This document shows positions 1 through 5,728 of a stretch of DNA of 6,462 nt, piece after piece. The position numbers were made by a program, and so were the translations under genes. Under the pieces are notes generated by a model. That model saw only the letters and a list, made by a program, of their open reading frames with translations, did not search any database and was not told the DNA's origin. Source of the stretch: Desulfobacteraceae bacterium (lineage in GTDB: Bacteria; Desulfobacterota; DSM-4660; Desulfatiglandales; B25-G16); the NCBI GenBank assembly GCA_030669265.1, contig DAOVDY010000043.1:1-6462 (forward strand), read 5' to 3'. Numbering within the stretch: the first letter of the stretch is position 1; the number at the start of each line of letters is the position of its first letter.

Positions 1-343
1 CGCCAATTTGTTGAACACCATGCATATCTCTCGGGTGTACGATCATATCGTCATAGAGGACAAGGGCACCCTGTTCGGCCAAATCTTGTATATGCTGGTC
101 ATATGCAGTCTGGGACATGGCAACAAGGATGTCTGCTTTTATTACATGAGGGTATGTAATGGGATTTTCTGATATGACCACCTCGGACCTGGCAGAACCA
201 CCCCTGGCTTGAGCACCATAAGAATTGGATCCGGAAACCCATTTGTCGTCATTAATAGCAGCATGCCCAAGTATCGTTCCTGCGAGAATGACTCCCTGAC
301 CACCAAAACCACAAAGACAAATTTGTTTAAGATCCCCCATCAT
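1..343 (-). CDS. 2-oxoacid:ferredoxin oxidoreductase gamma subunit, left set (3' end outside window)
   Basis: This is the N-terminal 114 residues of an OFOR gamma subunit; the reading frame runs off the window edge. The family is usually about 180 residues, so roughly a third is missing. Visible family marks are the start of the fold at residues 12-18 (GFGGQGV) and the signature SYGAQARGGSARSEV at 41-55. The gamma subunit closes over the CoA/active-site side of the heteromeric enzyme in the cytoplasm. Two adjacent ATGs (343 and 340) are possible starts. GGAG at 350-353 lies 6 nt before the first, so I chose 343. That start lies inside the end of the upstream beta gene (17-bp overlap), implying translational coupling. 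The paralogue at 5715-6269 has the same motifs with SYGPEARGGASRSDV. Family assignment is firm; the substrate is not readable from this subunit. Confidence 0.93.
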   Translation of the reverse strand, partial: MMGDLKQICLCGFGGQGVILAGTILGHAAINDDKWVSGSNSYGAQARGGSARSEVVISENPITYPHVIKADILVAMSQTAYDQHIQDLAEQGALVLYDDMIVHPRDMHGVQQIG

Positions 344-1094
344 TAAATTCTCCAGTGATAATCTTATTTTTCAATTCCTCTTTCGTTAAATATTCGGCTT
401 CTTCCTTAGAGATACAGCTTTCCATTAAGGCTTTCAACATATCGGCAGGAGAATCATATCTATTCCTCCTTCCAAATTGGGTATGACAGGGGGAAAGTAC
501 TTCGATAAAGGTAAATCCTTGTATACTAAGAGATTTTTTTATAGCACTCACCAACAATAAAGGCTGGGTTACTGAATAGCGGGCCACATACGGAGCACCA
601 GCGCCAAGAACTAATTTACAGAGATCAAATGGGCGGTAGATATTGCCATCCATGCTTGTGGAAGTAAAAGCGCCCAGAGGAGATGTGGAAGCCACTTGCC
701 CGCCGGTCATGCCATAGATCATATTGTTGGCACAGATCACTGAGAGGTCTATATTCCTGCGTGCAGCATGGATGAGGTGGTTGCCCCCAATGGAGGTAAG
801 GTCTCCGTCTCCACTTATAACCATGACGTTGAGTTTTGGATTGAATAGCTTTGCCCCTGTTGCAAACGCAATAGCCCTGCCATGTAAGGTATGAAGGGTG
901 TCGGCATTGAAATGAGGACTTGGGATCCAGGCTGCACAGCCTATGCCAGAGACAAAAAGCATCTCATCCATACTTAGCTTAAGCTCATCAATAGCCCGAA
1001 GTATAAGATTCATCAATATTCCATGTCCACATCCAGGGCAAAAGGGTGTTGAATCAAGTCCTGGACGTAGGTACTCTTCCAGATCCCTGGCCAT
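327..1094 (-). CDS. 2-oxoacid:ferredoxin oxidoreductase beta subunit (ThDP- and 4Fe-4S-binding), left set
   Basis: This 255-residue catalytic subunit binds thiamine diphosphate and one [4Fe-4S] cluster. The ThDP/Mg motif is seen as GDGD at residues 95-98 with NN at 123-124, followed by IYGMTGGQ. The four likely cluster cysteines are C19 and C22 (FCPGCGHG), C53 (GIGC) and C203 (SPC). Their spacing of 3, 31 and 150 is what archaeal OFOR beta subunits show. Full length for the family. The ATG overlaps the last base of the alpha stop codon (TAATG) and is preceded by AAGGAG at 9 nt. An oddity is GIGCAAW-IPSP, where the right-hand paralogue has GIGCSSR, plus a one-residue insertion before the HGRA motif. 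This loop is close to the active site, so a different substrate is likely. Pyruvate, branched-chain or aryl 2-oxoacids are all possible; no specific gene symbol is justified. Confidence 0.93.
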   Translation of the reverse strand: MARDLEEYLRPGLDSTPFCPGCGHGILMNLILRAIDELKLSMDEMLFVSGIGCAAWIPSPHFNADTLHTLHGRAIAFATGAKLFNPKLNVMVISGDGDLTSIGGNHLIHAARRNIDLSVICANNMIYGMTGGQVASTSPLGAFTSTSMDGNIYRPFDLCKLVLGAGAPYVARYSVTQPLLLVSAIKKSLSIQGFTFIEVLSPCHTQFGRRNRYDSPADMLKALMESCISKEEAEYLTKEELKNKIITGEFNDGGS

Positions 1095-2236
1095 TATAAG
1101 AGTCTCCTTACCCCGTTTATTATTCGATGAGGATGGATGATTTCACCATTGGTCTGGTTGTAAGGAATCACCTCACAGTTAGCGTATTTCATCACCTCGC
1201 CGATAATTTGTCCCCTGTTCATCTCTGGGACAAAAATCGTTTTAGCCTTTTGGCCAACATCTTTAATTATTTTATCAGCAAAAGGCCAAATGGTCTTTAG
1301 CCTGATCAGGCCGACTCTTTTTCCTTCTTTTCGGAGTTGCTCTATAGCAAAAAGTGCGCTTCGTGCAGTAAATCCATAGGAGACAATAATGACTTCGGCA
1401 TCTTCCAGATGATATGAGTCTGTTCGAGTGATTCTGTCTCTATTATTCAAGATCTTTTCGTTAATCCTGTTTACGAGCCGTGAGTGGACCTCGGGGTCAT
1501 CGGTTTTTCTGATCCCGATCTCATTGTGTGTGGATCCGGTAACCAAAAGTTTTTCTCCCTCACCAAATGAAGGCATGGGCGGAATACCATTGTTCTGGTT
1601 AGCCCCAAAAGGAGGAGCTCCTTTCTTTTTTTTTCGATTAAAGACCTTAAGGATGGCCTTCACTTCAACCCTTTCCCTTAAATGGCCAATGGCCTCATCG
1701 CCCATTACAAAAACAGGAACACGATACTGCTCGGCTAAGTTAAAGGCATTTATTGTCTGGTCATACATCTCTTGAACCGACCATGGAGAGAGGGCAATAA
1801 TATAATAGTCTCCGTGAGAACCCCATTTTGCCTGCATAAGATCGCCGCTGGCTACCCTTGTTGCCTGGCCAGTGCCTGGTCCAGCTCTTTGGATATTAAC
1901 AATAACAAGGGGTGTTTCTGTTAAGGCAGCATATCCAATTCCTTCCTGCATAAGAGAAAAACCTGGTCCAGAGGTGGCTGTCATTGCCTTGGCACCCGCC
2001 CATACTGCTCCAATGACTGAACAGATAGAAGCAATTTCATCCTCCATTTGCATGAACACACCATGTACGTCTTTAAATCGGACGGAAATCCTCTCCATAA
2101 TTTCACTTGAGGGAGTAATGGGATAACCTGCATAATACCGACATCCAGCAGCGATAGCCCCTTCAGCCACTGCTTCATTGCCTGAAAAGTAGTAATGTCC
2201 AGAAGAAAGAGTGCTGTTTATATCGCTATACCCCAT
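1094..2236 (-). CDS. 2-oxoacid:ferredoxin oxidoreductase alpha subunit, left set
   Basis: This 380-residue alpha subunit contains the N-terminal pyrimidine-binding domain (about residues 15-195) and the C-terminal transketolase-like domain (about 275-380). The conserved GYPITPSSE is at 37-45, with QMEDE at 63-67, SGPGFSL at 89-95 and QRAGPGTGQATR at 116-127. The Thr of YPITP (T41) and R117 match residues that hold the substrate carboxylate in the family. A lysine-rich linker (K202-K205) joins the domains and is encoded by an A9 run (see 1599-1634). The start ATG is preceded by GAGGT at 6 nt. The gene lies 100 bp after the GntR gene with no strong terminator between, so co-transcription is likely. 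Compared with the right alpha (RGGPSTGLPT), the QAT segment here is different, consistent with an enzyme of altered specificity. Confidence 0.93.
   Translation of the reverse strand: MGYSDINSTLSSGHYYFSGNEAVAEGAIAAGCRYYAGYPITPSSEIMERISVRFKDVHGVFMQMEDEIASICSVIGAVWAGAKAMTATSGPGFSLMQEGIGYAALTETPLVIVNIQRAGPGTGQATRVASGDLMQAKWGSHGDYYIIALSPWSVQEMYDQTINAFNLAEQYRVPVFVMGDEAIGHLRERVEVKAILKVFNRKKKKGAPPFGANQNNGIPPMPSFGEGEKLLVTGSTHNEIGIRKTDDPEVHSRLVNRINEKILNNRDRITRTDSYHLEDAEVIIVSYGFTARSALFAIEQLRKEGKRVGLIRLKTIWPFADKIIKDVGQKAKTIFVPEMNRGQIIGEVMKYANCEVIPYNQTNGEIIHPHRIINGVRRLL
1599..1634 (-). other. A9G slippery run with adjacent 7-bp hairpin inside the left alpha gene
   Basis: On the coding strand, nine A residues (1626-1634) followed by G are read as CGA AAA AAA AAG. 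This contains A-AAA-AAG in the correct phase, the heptamer used for -1 frameshifting in dnaX. Directly after it comes a perfect 7-bp inverted repeat with a 3-nt loop, AAAGGAG-CTC-CTCCTTT (1624-1608). A -1 shift would add eight codons and stop at TAA (1601-1599). The product would be about 212 residues, ending in the interdomain linker. The spacing from heptamer to stem is 0 nt, shorter than the 5-9 nt usual for frameshift stimulators, so function is unproven. RNA polymerase slippage at A9 is an alternative. Confidence 0.35.
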
Positions 2237-2242
2237 ATAATT

Positions 2243-2260
2243 ACCTCAAAAGGCATTGAG
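2243..2260 (-). promoter_or_regulatory. Ribosome binding site of left alpha gene within a small hairpin
   Basis: GAGGT (2247-2243) lies 6 nt before the ATG at 2236. The preceding bases allow a 5-bp stem, CTCAA (2260-2256) with TTGAG (2249-2245), closed by a 6-nt loop. Part of the Shine-Dalgarno sequence would be in that stem. The ribosome binding site is clear. A regulatory role for so short a stem is only a possibility. Confidence 0.5.
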
Positions 2261-2336
2261 TGTATTTTCTTAAAGACCAAGCCTATGAAATGTTTTTTCT
2301 TTCTCATTTTTTCACTATTTAATTTAATAAAAAAAT

Positions 2337-3023
2337 TTACGATGATAAAATCTCCTTAACCCTCTTTCCCACAATACCCTTTACATATTGAATATGTTTT
2401 TTAAGTAGTGTCTTGGTACCAGGATAATCTCCTTTTTTAAGGCTGTAAATTATACCCTGATGATGCTCTAAAGAAATATCTTTTTGCTCATTTTTACTAT
2501 GATAAATCAGCCAGTATCTTCTTAGTGATACTGACAATATCTTATATAACTCGATTAATCGAGAGTTGTTAGAGAGTTCTACAAGGCTATAATGAAAACT
2601 CGAAATAACACTAAAGGGATCATGTTTCTTCAACAGGTTTTTATCAAATTCTTCGATCATAGGCTGTATCTTTTCTGGTGATTTTTTTGCCCTCTTCTTT
2701 ATACAATCCAGCGCATAACATTCTAATATTTTTCTGATTTCAAACAATTCTTCCAAATCCTTCAGGCTTATATCTGTAATATAGGAACCTTTCCGAGGTA
2801 ATGTAGTAATAAGTCCATCTATTTCTAAAATCCTAAAGGCCTCCCTTACCGGTGATCTGCTTATACCCAAGTTTACGGCAATCTCAGATTCATTTATCTT
2901 CTGACCTGGTCTGAATTCTCCGGTAAGGATCCTCTTGCGTGTGTTATCCAGAACAACGGTCACCAGGCTTTTTATCTCACCCCTGTCCCAGTTCTCCACT
3001 TTATTATTTATATTATTACCCAC
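2337..3023 (-). CDS. GntR-family transcriptional regulator, FadR/FCD subfamily
   Basis: This 228-residue DNA-binding regulator has a winged helix-turn-helix at about residues 17-83. Its hallmarks are GEFRPGQKINE (35-45), the recognition-helix region GISRSPVREAFRILEIDGL (53-71) and PRKGSYIT (76-83). The C-terminal part is the all-helical FCD ligand-binding domain (about 90-220). Three of the histidines that bind metal in this domain are visible: H144 in FH, H188 and H210. The usual Asp four residues before the first His appears to be I140, so metal binding may be weakened. The start is GTG; no ATG occurs in frame before residue 122, which is too late for the HTH. A weak AGAG lies 6 nt upstream. 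One sampled line of this gene is about 32% GC, against 48% in a sampled line of the beta gene. It probably senses a 2-oxoacid or related acid and controls its own operon, and perhaps korD. Confidence 0.93.
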   Translation of the reverse strand: MGNNINNKVENWDRGEIKSLVTVVLDNTRKRILTGEFRPGQKINESEIAVNLGISRSPVREAFRILEIDGLITTLPRKGSYITDISLKDLEELFEIRKILECYALDCIKKRAKKSPEKIQPMIEEFDKNLLKKHDPFSVISSFHYSLVELSNNSRLIELYKILSVSLRRYWLIYHSKNEQKDISLEHHQGIIYSLKKGDYPGTKTLLKKHIQYVKGIVGKRVKEILSS

Positions 3024-3044
3024 CTCAAGCTCTAAAAATAGTCG

Positions 3045-3056
3045 ATTGTCGACAAT
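3045..3056. promoter_or_regulatory. Probable GntR operator, perfect palindrome ATTGTCGACAAT
   Basis: A perfect 12-bp palindrome lies 22 bp upstream of the regulator's start codon. It overlaps the last two bases of the -10 box and spans the expected transcription start. Its form, TTGT-CG-ACAA, fits the TnGT-n-ACnA pattern of FadR-subfamily operators. The placement is that of an autorepressor site. The assignment to this particular regulator is inferred from position and pattern. Confidence 0.7.
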
Positions 3057-3082
3057 TTTATTAGGTTTTCACTTTTTGTCAA
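3055..3082 (-). promoter_or_regulatory. Sigma-70-type promoter for the GntR/left OFOR operon
   Basis: Reading the minus strand, a perfect -35 TTGACA (3082-3077) is followed by a 16-nt spacer and a -10 TAAAAT (3060-3055, five of six consensus bases). Transcription would start near 3048, leaving a leader of about 25 nt before the GTG at 3023. The operator palindrome sits directly on the start site. Confidence 0.7.
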
Positions 3083-3148
3083 TTGAAATTTTTATTTTTT
3101 AGTGTTTTCTGAGATTTCCAAATAATACCAATAACTTTTTTCCTTTTT

Positions 3149-3182
3149 AACCATGCACTAACTATTAATAGTGACTATGGTT
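3149..3182. promoter_or_regulatory. 34-bp interrupted dyad in the divergent control region
   Basis: The centre is a perfect 12-bp palindrome, ACTATTAATAGT (3161-3172). It is flanked by matching outer arms AACCAT (3149-3154) and ATGGTT (3177-3182), with unequal spacers of 6 and 4 nt. It lies about 50 bp upstream of korD and about 90 bp from the GntR operator, and does not resemble that operator. It could bind a second regulator or a multi-subunit activator for korDABC. The function is not known. Confidence 0.4.
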
Positions 3183-3200
3183 AGCATAAACCTCGCTAAA

Positions 3201-3212
3201 AAAGTTGACAAT
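3201..3212. promoter_or_regulatory. Degenerate second copy of the GntR operator ahead of korD
   Basis: AAAGTTGACAAT matches the operator at 3045-3056 at 9 of 12 positions, including the full right half GACAAT. It lies 18 bp before the korD start codon. A regulator bound here could block transcription or leader clearance of the right operon. The match is in AT-rich sequence, so chance cannot be excluded. The TTGACA within it is not a usable -35, as no -10 lies at a suitable distance. Confidence 0.3.
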
Positions 3213-3230
3213 TACATCAAATATGGATAA

Positions 3231-3440
3231 ATGAGCACTATAATGACCAGCAAAGAAAATAAAAAGCCTGTTATCAATATCGAGTGGTGTAAAGGATGCG
3301 GAATCTGTGTAGAGTTTTGTCCGGAAGATGCCTTAGTTTTGAATGAAATGGAAAAGTCTAAGCTTGTATACCCAGAAAAATGTAATGGCTGTGGAATGTG
3401 TGAGCTTCGATGCCCTGATCTTGCAATTGAATTAAGATAA
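3231..3440 (+). CDS. korD: 2-oxoglutarate ferredoxin oxidoreductase delta subunit (2x[4Fe-4S] ferredoxin)
   Basis: This 69-residue ferredoxin-like subunit has two CxxCxxCxxxCP motifs. The first uses C20, C23, C26 and C30; the second uses C51, C54, C57 and C61. Each would hold one [4Fe-4S] cluster. In four-subunit OFORs this subunit carries electrons from the beta-subunit cluster to external ferredoxin. It is the first gene of the right operon and the only ferredoxin subunit in the window. No strong ribosome binding site precedes ATG 3231. ATG 3243 (Met5) is an alternative with a weak GAG upstream, and the conserved part (from about residue 12) is unaffected. A stand-alone ferredoxin is possible, but the position before korA makes the subunit reading much more likely. 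Confidence 0.9.
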   Translation: MSTIMTSKENKKPVINIEWCKGCGICVEFCPEDALVLNEMEKSKLVYPEKCNGCGMCELRCPDLAIELR

Positions 3441-3466
3441 TGCCACCAAGTCACTAAAGAACAAAG

Positions 3467-3500
3467 AATTGAAAATTGACAATTGAAAATCGACAATCGG
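3467..3500. repeat. 14-bp tandem repeat in the korD-korA gap
   Basis: AATTGAAAATTGAC (3467-3480) is followed directly by AATTGAAAATCGAC (3481-3494), one mismatch apart, and then by the partial unit AATCGG. AT-rich repeats of this style are scattered between genes in some anaerobic bacteria, from memory. The second unit creates TCGACAAT (3490-3497), identical to half of the GntR operator. The repeat separates korD from korA by 110 bp. Confidence 0.6.
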
Positions 3501-3550
3501 AACTGGTGACTTTATGTCTTTCTGGCTAAATTAAGTAAGGTATTTGGTCC

Positions 3551-4699
3551 ATGAAAAAAGATATCCGTTTTGTTCAAGGGAACGAGGCCGTTGTTGAGGC
3601 AGCTATGTATGCTGATCTGGATTTTTTTGCAGGGTATCCTATTACTCCTTCCACAGAGATTGCGGAATTACTCGCTTACCGGCTCCCAAAAAAGGGAGGA
3701 AAATTTATTCAGATGGAAGATGAGCTTTCTTCCATGTGTACAATAATCGGGGCCTCTCTTACGGGGAAAAAGGTCATGACAGCAACCAGTGGGCCAGGTT
3801 TTTCCCTCAAACAAGAGGCAATTGGTTTTGCTGTAATGACTGAGACCCCTTGTGTTATAGTAAATGTTCAGAGGGGAGGCCCTTCTACAGGTCTTCCCAC
3901 AAGTGGGAGCCAGGGAGATGTCATGCAGGCACGCTGGGGAACCCACGGAGAACATGCTATCATTGCCCTGACAGCCTCCAATAATCAGGATGTTTTTGCT
4001 ATTACAGTTGATGCCTTTAACCTATCTGAGACCTTTAGGACCCCTGTTATTTTACTCTTGGATGAAGTTGTTGCCCACACCAGAGAAAGGCTTATAATGC
4101 CAAAACCGGGGGAGCTCAATGTGGTGAAGAGATTACGGACATCTGTACCAAAAGGAACTGATTATCACCCTTATCTGCCCAGGGAAGATGGTCGGCTTCC
4201 TATGTCTGATTTCGGTGGTGTCCATAGATATAATGTTACCGGTTTGGCACATGACATGTGGGGTTTTCCCTCAAACAATCCAAAAATCGTATATGGATTG
4301 ATGCGCCATCTGGTGGACAAGATACAAGGTCACACAAAAGAAGTCACCAGGATAAAGGAATTCTTTATTGACGATGCAGAATATCTTTTGATCTCTTATG
4401 GATCATCTGCCAGGACTGCCCTTCATGTGGTAGAAAACAGGAGGGCAAGAGGTGAAAGGCTTGGGTTACTTGAACTCCAGACGCTTTGGCCATTCCCTGT
4501 TGATGTTGTCCAAGAGAGGTGCGCCTCTGCCAATTGTGTTATGGTAGTTGAGATGAATATGGGCCAGATCTTTTATGAGGTAAAAAAGGCAGTAGCTGAC
4601 CCTCAAAAGGTATTTCTGGCTAACCAGATTGATGGCAGTTTTATAACCCCTACAGACATTTTGAACATCCTAAGAATTATCCAGGGAAAGGGGGCGTAA
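3551..4699 (+). CDS. korA: 2-oxoglutarate ferredoxin oxidoreductase alpha subunit
   Basis: This 382-residue alpha subunit has the same two-domain plan as its left paralogue. GYPITPSTE is at residues 28-36, QMEDE at 54-58, GPGFSL at 81-86 and QRGGPSTGLPT at 107-117. T32 and R108 are the expected carboxylate-binding pair. The RGGPSTGLPT form is the standard one for KorA of 2-oxoglutarate synthase. There is no lysine-rich linker of the kind in the left alpha. With beta it forms the catalytic core that reversibly links 2-oxoglutarate + CoA to succinyl-CoA + CO2 through ferredoxin. A weak AAGG lies 10 nt before ATG. Substrate assignment rests on subunit composition and motifs; another 2-oxoacid remains possible. 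Confidence 0.9.
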   Translation: MKKDIRFVQGNEAVVEAAMYADLDFFAGYPITPSTEIAELLAYRLPKKGGKFIQMEDELSSMCTIIGASLTGKKVMTATSGPGFSLKQEAIGFAVMTETPCVIVNVQRGGPSTGLPTSGSQGDVMQARWGTHGEHAIIALTASNNQDVFAITVDAFNLSETFRTPVILLLDEVVAHTRERLIMPKPGELNVVKRLRTSVPKGTDYHPYLPREDGRLPMSDFGGVHRYNVTGLAHDMWGFPSNNPKIVYGLMRHLVDKIQGHTKEVTRIKEFFIDDAEYLLISYGSSARTALHVVENRRARGERLGLLELQTLWPFPVDVVQERCASANCVMVVEMNMGQIFYEVKKAVADPQKVFLANQIDGSFITPTDILNILRIIQGKGA

Positions 4700-4726
4700 C
4701 CTGTAGAACTATGGCTATGTAAGTCA

Positions 4727-4769
4727 GGCCTGCCCGCCCCGATTGTATCGGGACAGGCGGGTCTGGGCC
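4727..4769. repeat. GC-rich interrupted palindrome in the korA-korB gap
   Basis: CCCGCC-CCGAT (4733-4743), a TGT loop, ATCGG (4747-4751), GACA, then GGCGGG (4756-4761) form a hairpin, with GGCC pairing at the base. The right arm carries four extra bases (GACA), as if TGTC had been lost from the left arm. It begins 27 bp after the korA stop and is much richer in GC than its surroundings. It has no T-run, so it is not a typical terminator. It resembles dispersed extragenic palindromes. Confidence 0.7.
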
Positions 4770-4773
4770 AGAG

Positions 4774-4883
4774 AATAGTGGAGTAGTGGAGTAATGGTTA
4801 GTAAAAAAGGAAAAAAATCAATATAATGCTTCTTCTTTATCTAAACCCATCATTCCAATATTCCAGTACTCCAATATTCCAAT
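4774..4883. repeat. Inverted arrays of an RRTANTGG octamer
   Basis: Three octamers run forward at 4774-4797: AATAGTGG, AGTAGTGG, AGTAATGG. The same octamer runs in reverse at 4847-4883, read on + as CCATCATT, CCAATATT, CCAGTACT, CCAATATT and CCAAT. Segments 4774-4797 and 4855-4878 are complementary at 20 of 24 positions, with 57 bp between. The transcript could fold into a long stem between korA and korB. It is adjacent to the palindrome at 4727-4769, so both may belong to one compound element. Confidence 0.65.
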
Positions 4884-4906
4884 TTATTAGCGGAGCGAAA
4901 TAATTT

Positions 4907-5728
4907 ATGGCAGTGAAAGATTATATAAGAGAACGGTTTTTTCCCCACATCTGGTGTCCTGGCTGTGGTCACGGCACAATAATGGGCTCCATGATACGGG
5001 CAATAGAAAACTTAGGAATAAAGAAAAGTGACATTGTTGTTATCTCCGGTATCGGTTGTTCCTCCCGGATCTGTGGGTATCTCGATTTTCACACCCTACA
5101 CACTATTCACGGAAGGGCCCTTGCGTTTGCAACAGGTGTTAAGCTCAGCAGGCCGGAGCTTACAGTAATCGTTCCTATGGGTGATGGTGATGCCTTTGCC
5201 ATTGGCGGTAATCACCTTATCCATTCAGCAAGGCGTAATATTGACGTCACAGCCATTATCATGAACAATAACATCTATGGCATGACAGGTGGACAATATT
5301 CACCTTCCACTAGGTATGGCGACCTTGCAACCACAGCCCCTTATGGCAATATCGATCAACCCTTTGATTTTGTTAAGCTTGCACTAGGTGCGGGCGCCTC
5401 ATTTGTGGCCAGGACAACAACATACCATGCGACCTCAATGATAAAGATACTGGAAAAGGCAATTACGCATAAGGGTTTTTCAGTTGTTGATGTTCTGTCT
5501 CAATGCCCTACCTATTTTGGCAGAAAGAATAAATTTGCCAGCCCGGTCGATATGCTTAAATATTACAAGTCTCAAACAACCCCGATAGGCAGCGAGGCAA
5601 AAGAAAAAAATCCGGATTTGATCGAACGGGGAATATTTGCCCAGGAAGAGCGACCTGAATATTGCGTTGAATATGATAAGATTATAGAAAAGGCCTCTCA
5701 AAGGAAGGTAACTAATGGAAAGGTGTAG
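4907..5728 (+). CDS. korB: 2-oxoglutarate ferredoxin oxidoreductase beta subunit
   Basis: This 273-residue ThDP-binding catalytic subunit has GDGD at residues 92-95 and NNN at 120-122, followed by IYGMTGGQYSP. Likely [4Fe-4S] ligands are C17 and C20 (CPGCGHG), C51 (GIGCSSR) and C200 (SQC), with spacing 3, 31 and 149. GIGCSSR with R54 is the usual form in Kor enzymes and contrasts with AAW in the left paralogue. The C-terminus is 18 residues longer than the left beta overall and includes an extra Cys (C253). GGAG lies 11 nt before the ATG, a little far. The gene is 207 bp from korA because of repeats, which is unusual since alpha and beta genes are normally adjacent. It overlaps korC by 14 bp. 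Confidence 0.93.
   Translation: MAVKDYIRERFFPHIWCPGCGHGTIMGSMIRAIENLGIKKSDIVVISGIGCSSRICGYLDFHTLHTIHGRALAFATGVKLSRPELTVIVPMGDGDAFAIGGNHLIHSARRNIDVTAIIMNNNIYGMTGGQYSPSTRYGDLATTAPYGNIDQPFDFVKLALGAGASFVARTTTYHATSMIKILEKAITHKGFSVVDVLSQCPTYFGRKNKFASPVDMLKYYKSQTTPIGSEAKEKNPDLIERGIFAQEERPEYCVEYDKIIEKASQRKVTNGKV

Noticed and set aside
943..2126. Plus-strand open frames at 943-1140, 1428-1775 and 1872-2126
   Set aside because: They lie wholly or mostly antisense to well-supported OFOR alpha and beta genes and encode no recognisable domain.
2237..2336. Terminator between the GntR gene and the left alpha gene
   Set aside because: The gap has T- and A-rich runs but no GC-rich stem, so readthrough is more likely than termination.
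2550..2563. Perfect 14-bp palindrome CTCGATTAATCGAG inside the GntR gene
   Set aside because: It lies in coding sequence and a 14-bp palindrome is expected about once in 16 kb, so one in this window is not notable. It does not resemble the operator.
3205..3244. TTGACA (3205-3210) and TATAAT (3239-3244) as a korD promoter
   Set aside because: The spacer would be 28 nt, and the -10 would lie inside the coding start. Not a workable promoter.
3212..3955. Minus-strand open frames at 3212-3496 and 3668-3955
   Set aside because: They are antisense to korD and korA, whose motifs are unambiguous, and show no family features.
4798..4827. Perfect TATAAT at 4822-4827 as an internal promoter for korBC
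   Set aside because: The best -35 is TTAGTA at 18 nt, matching only three consensus positions, in AT-rich sequence. Too weak to call.
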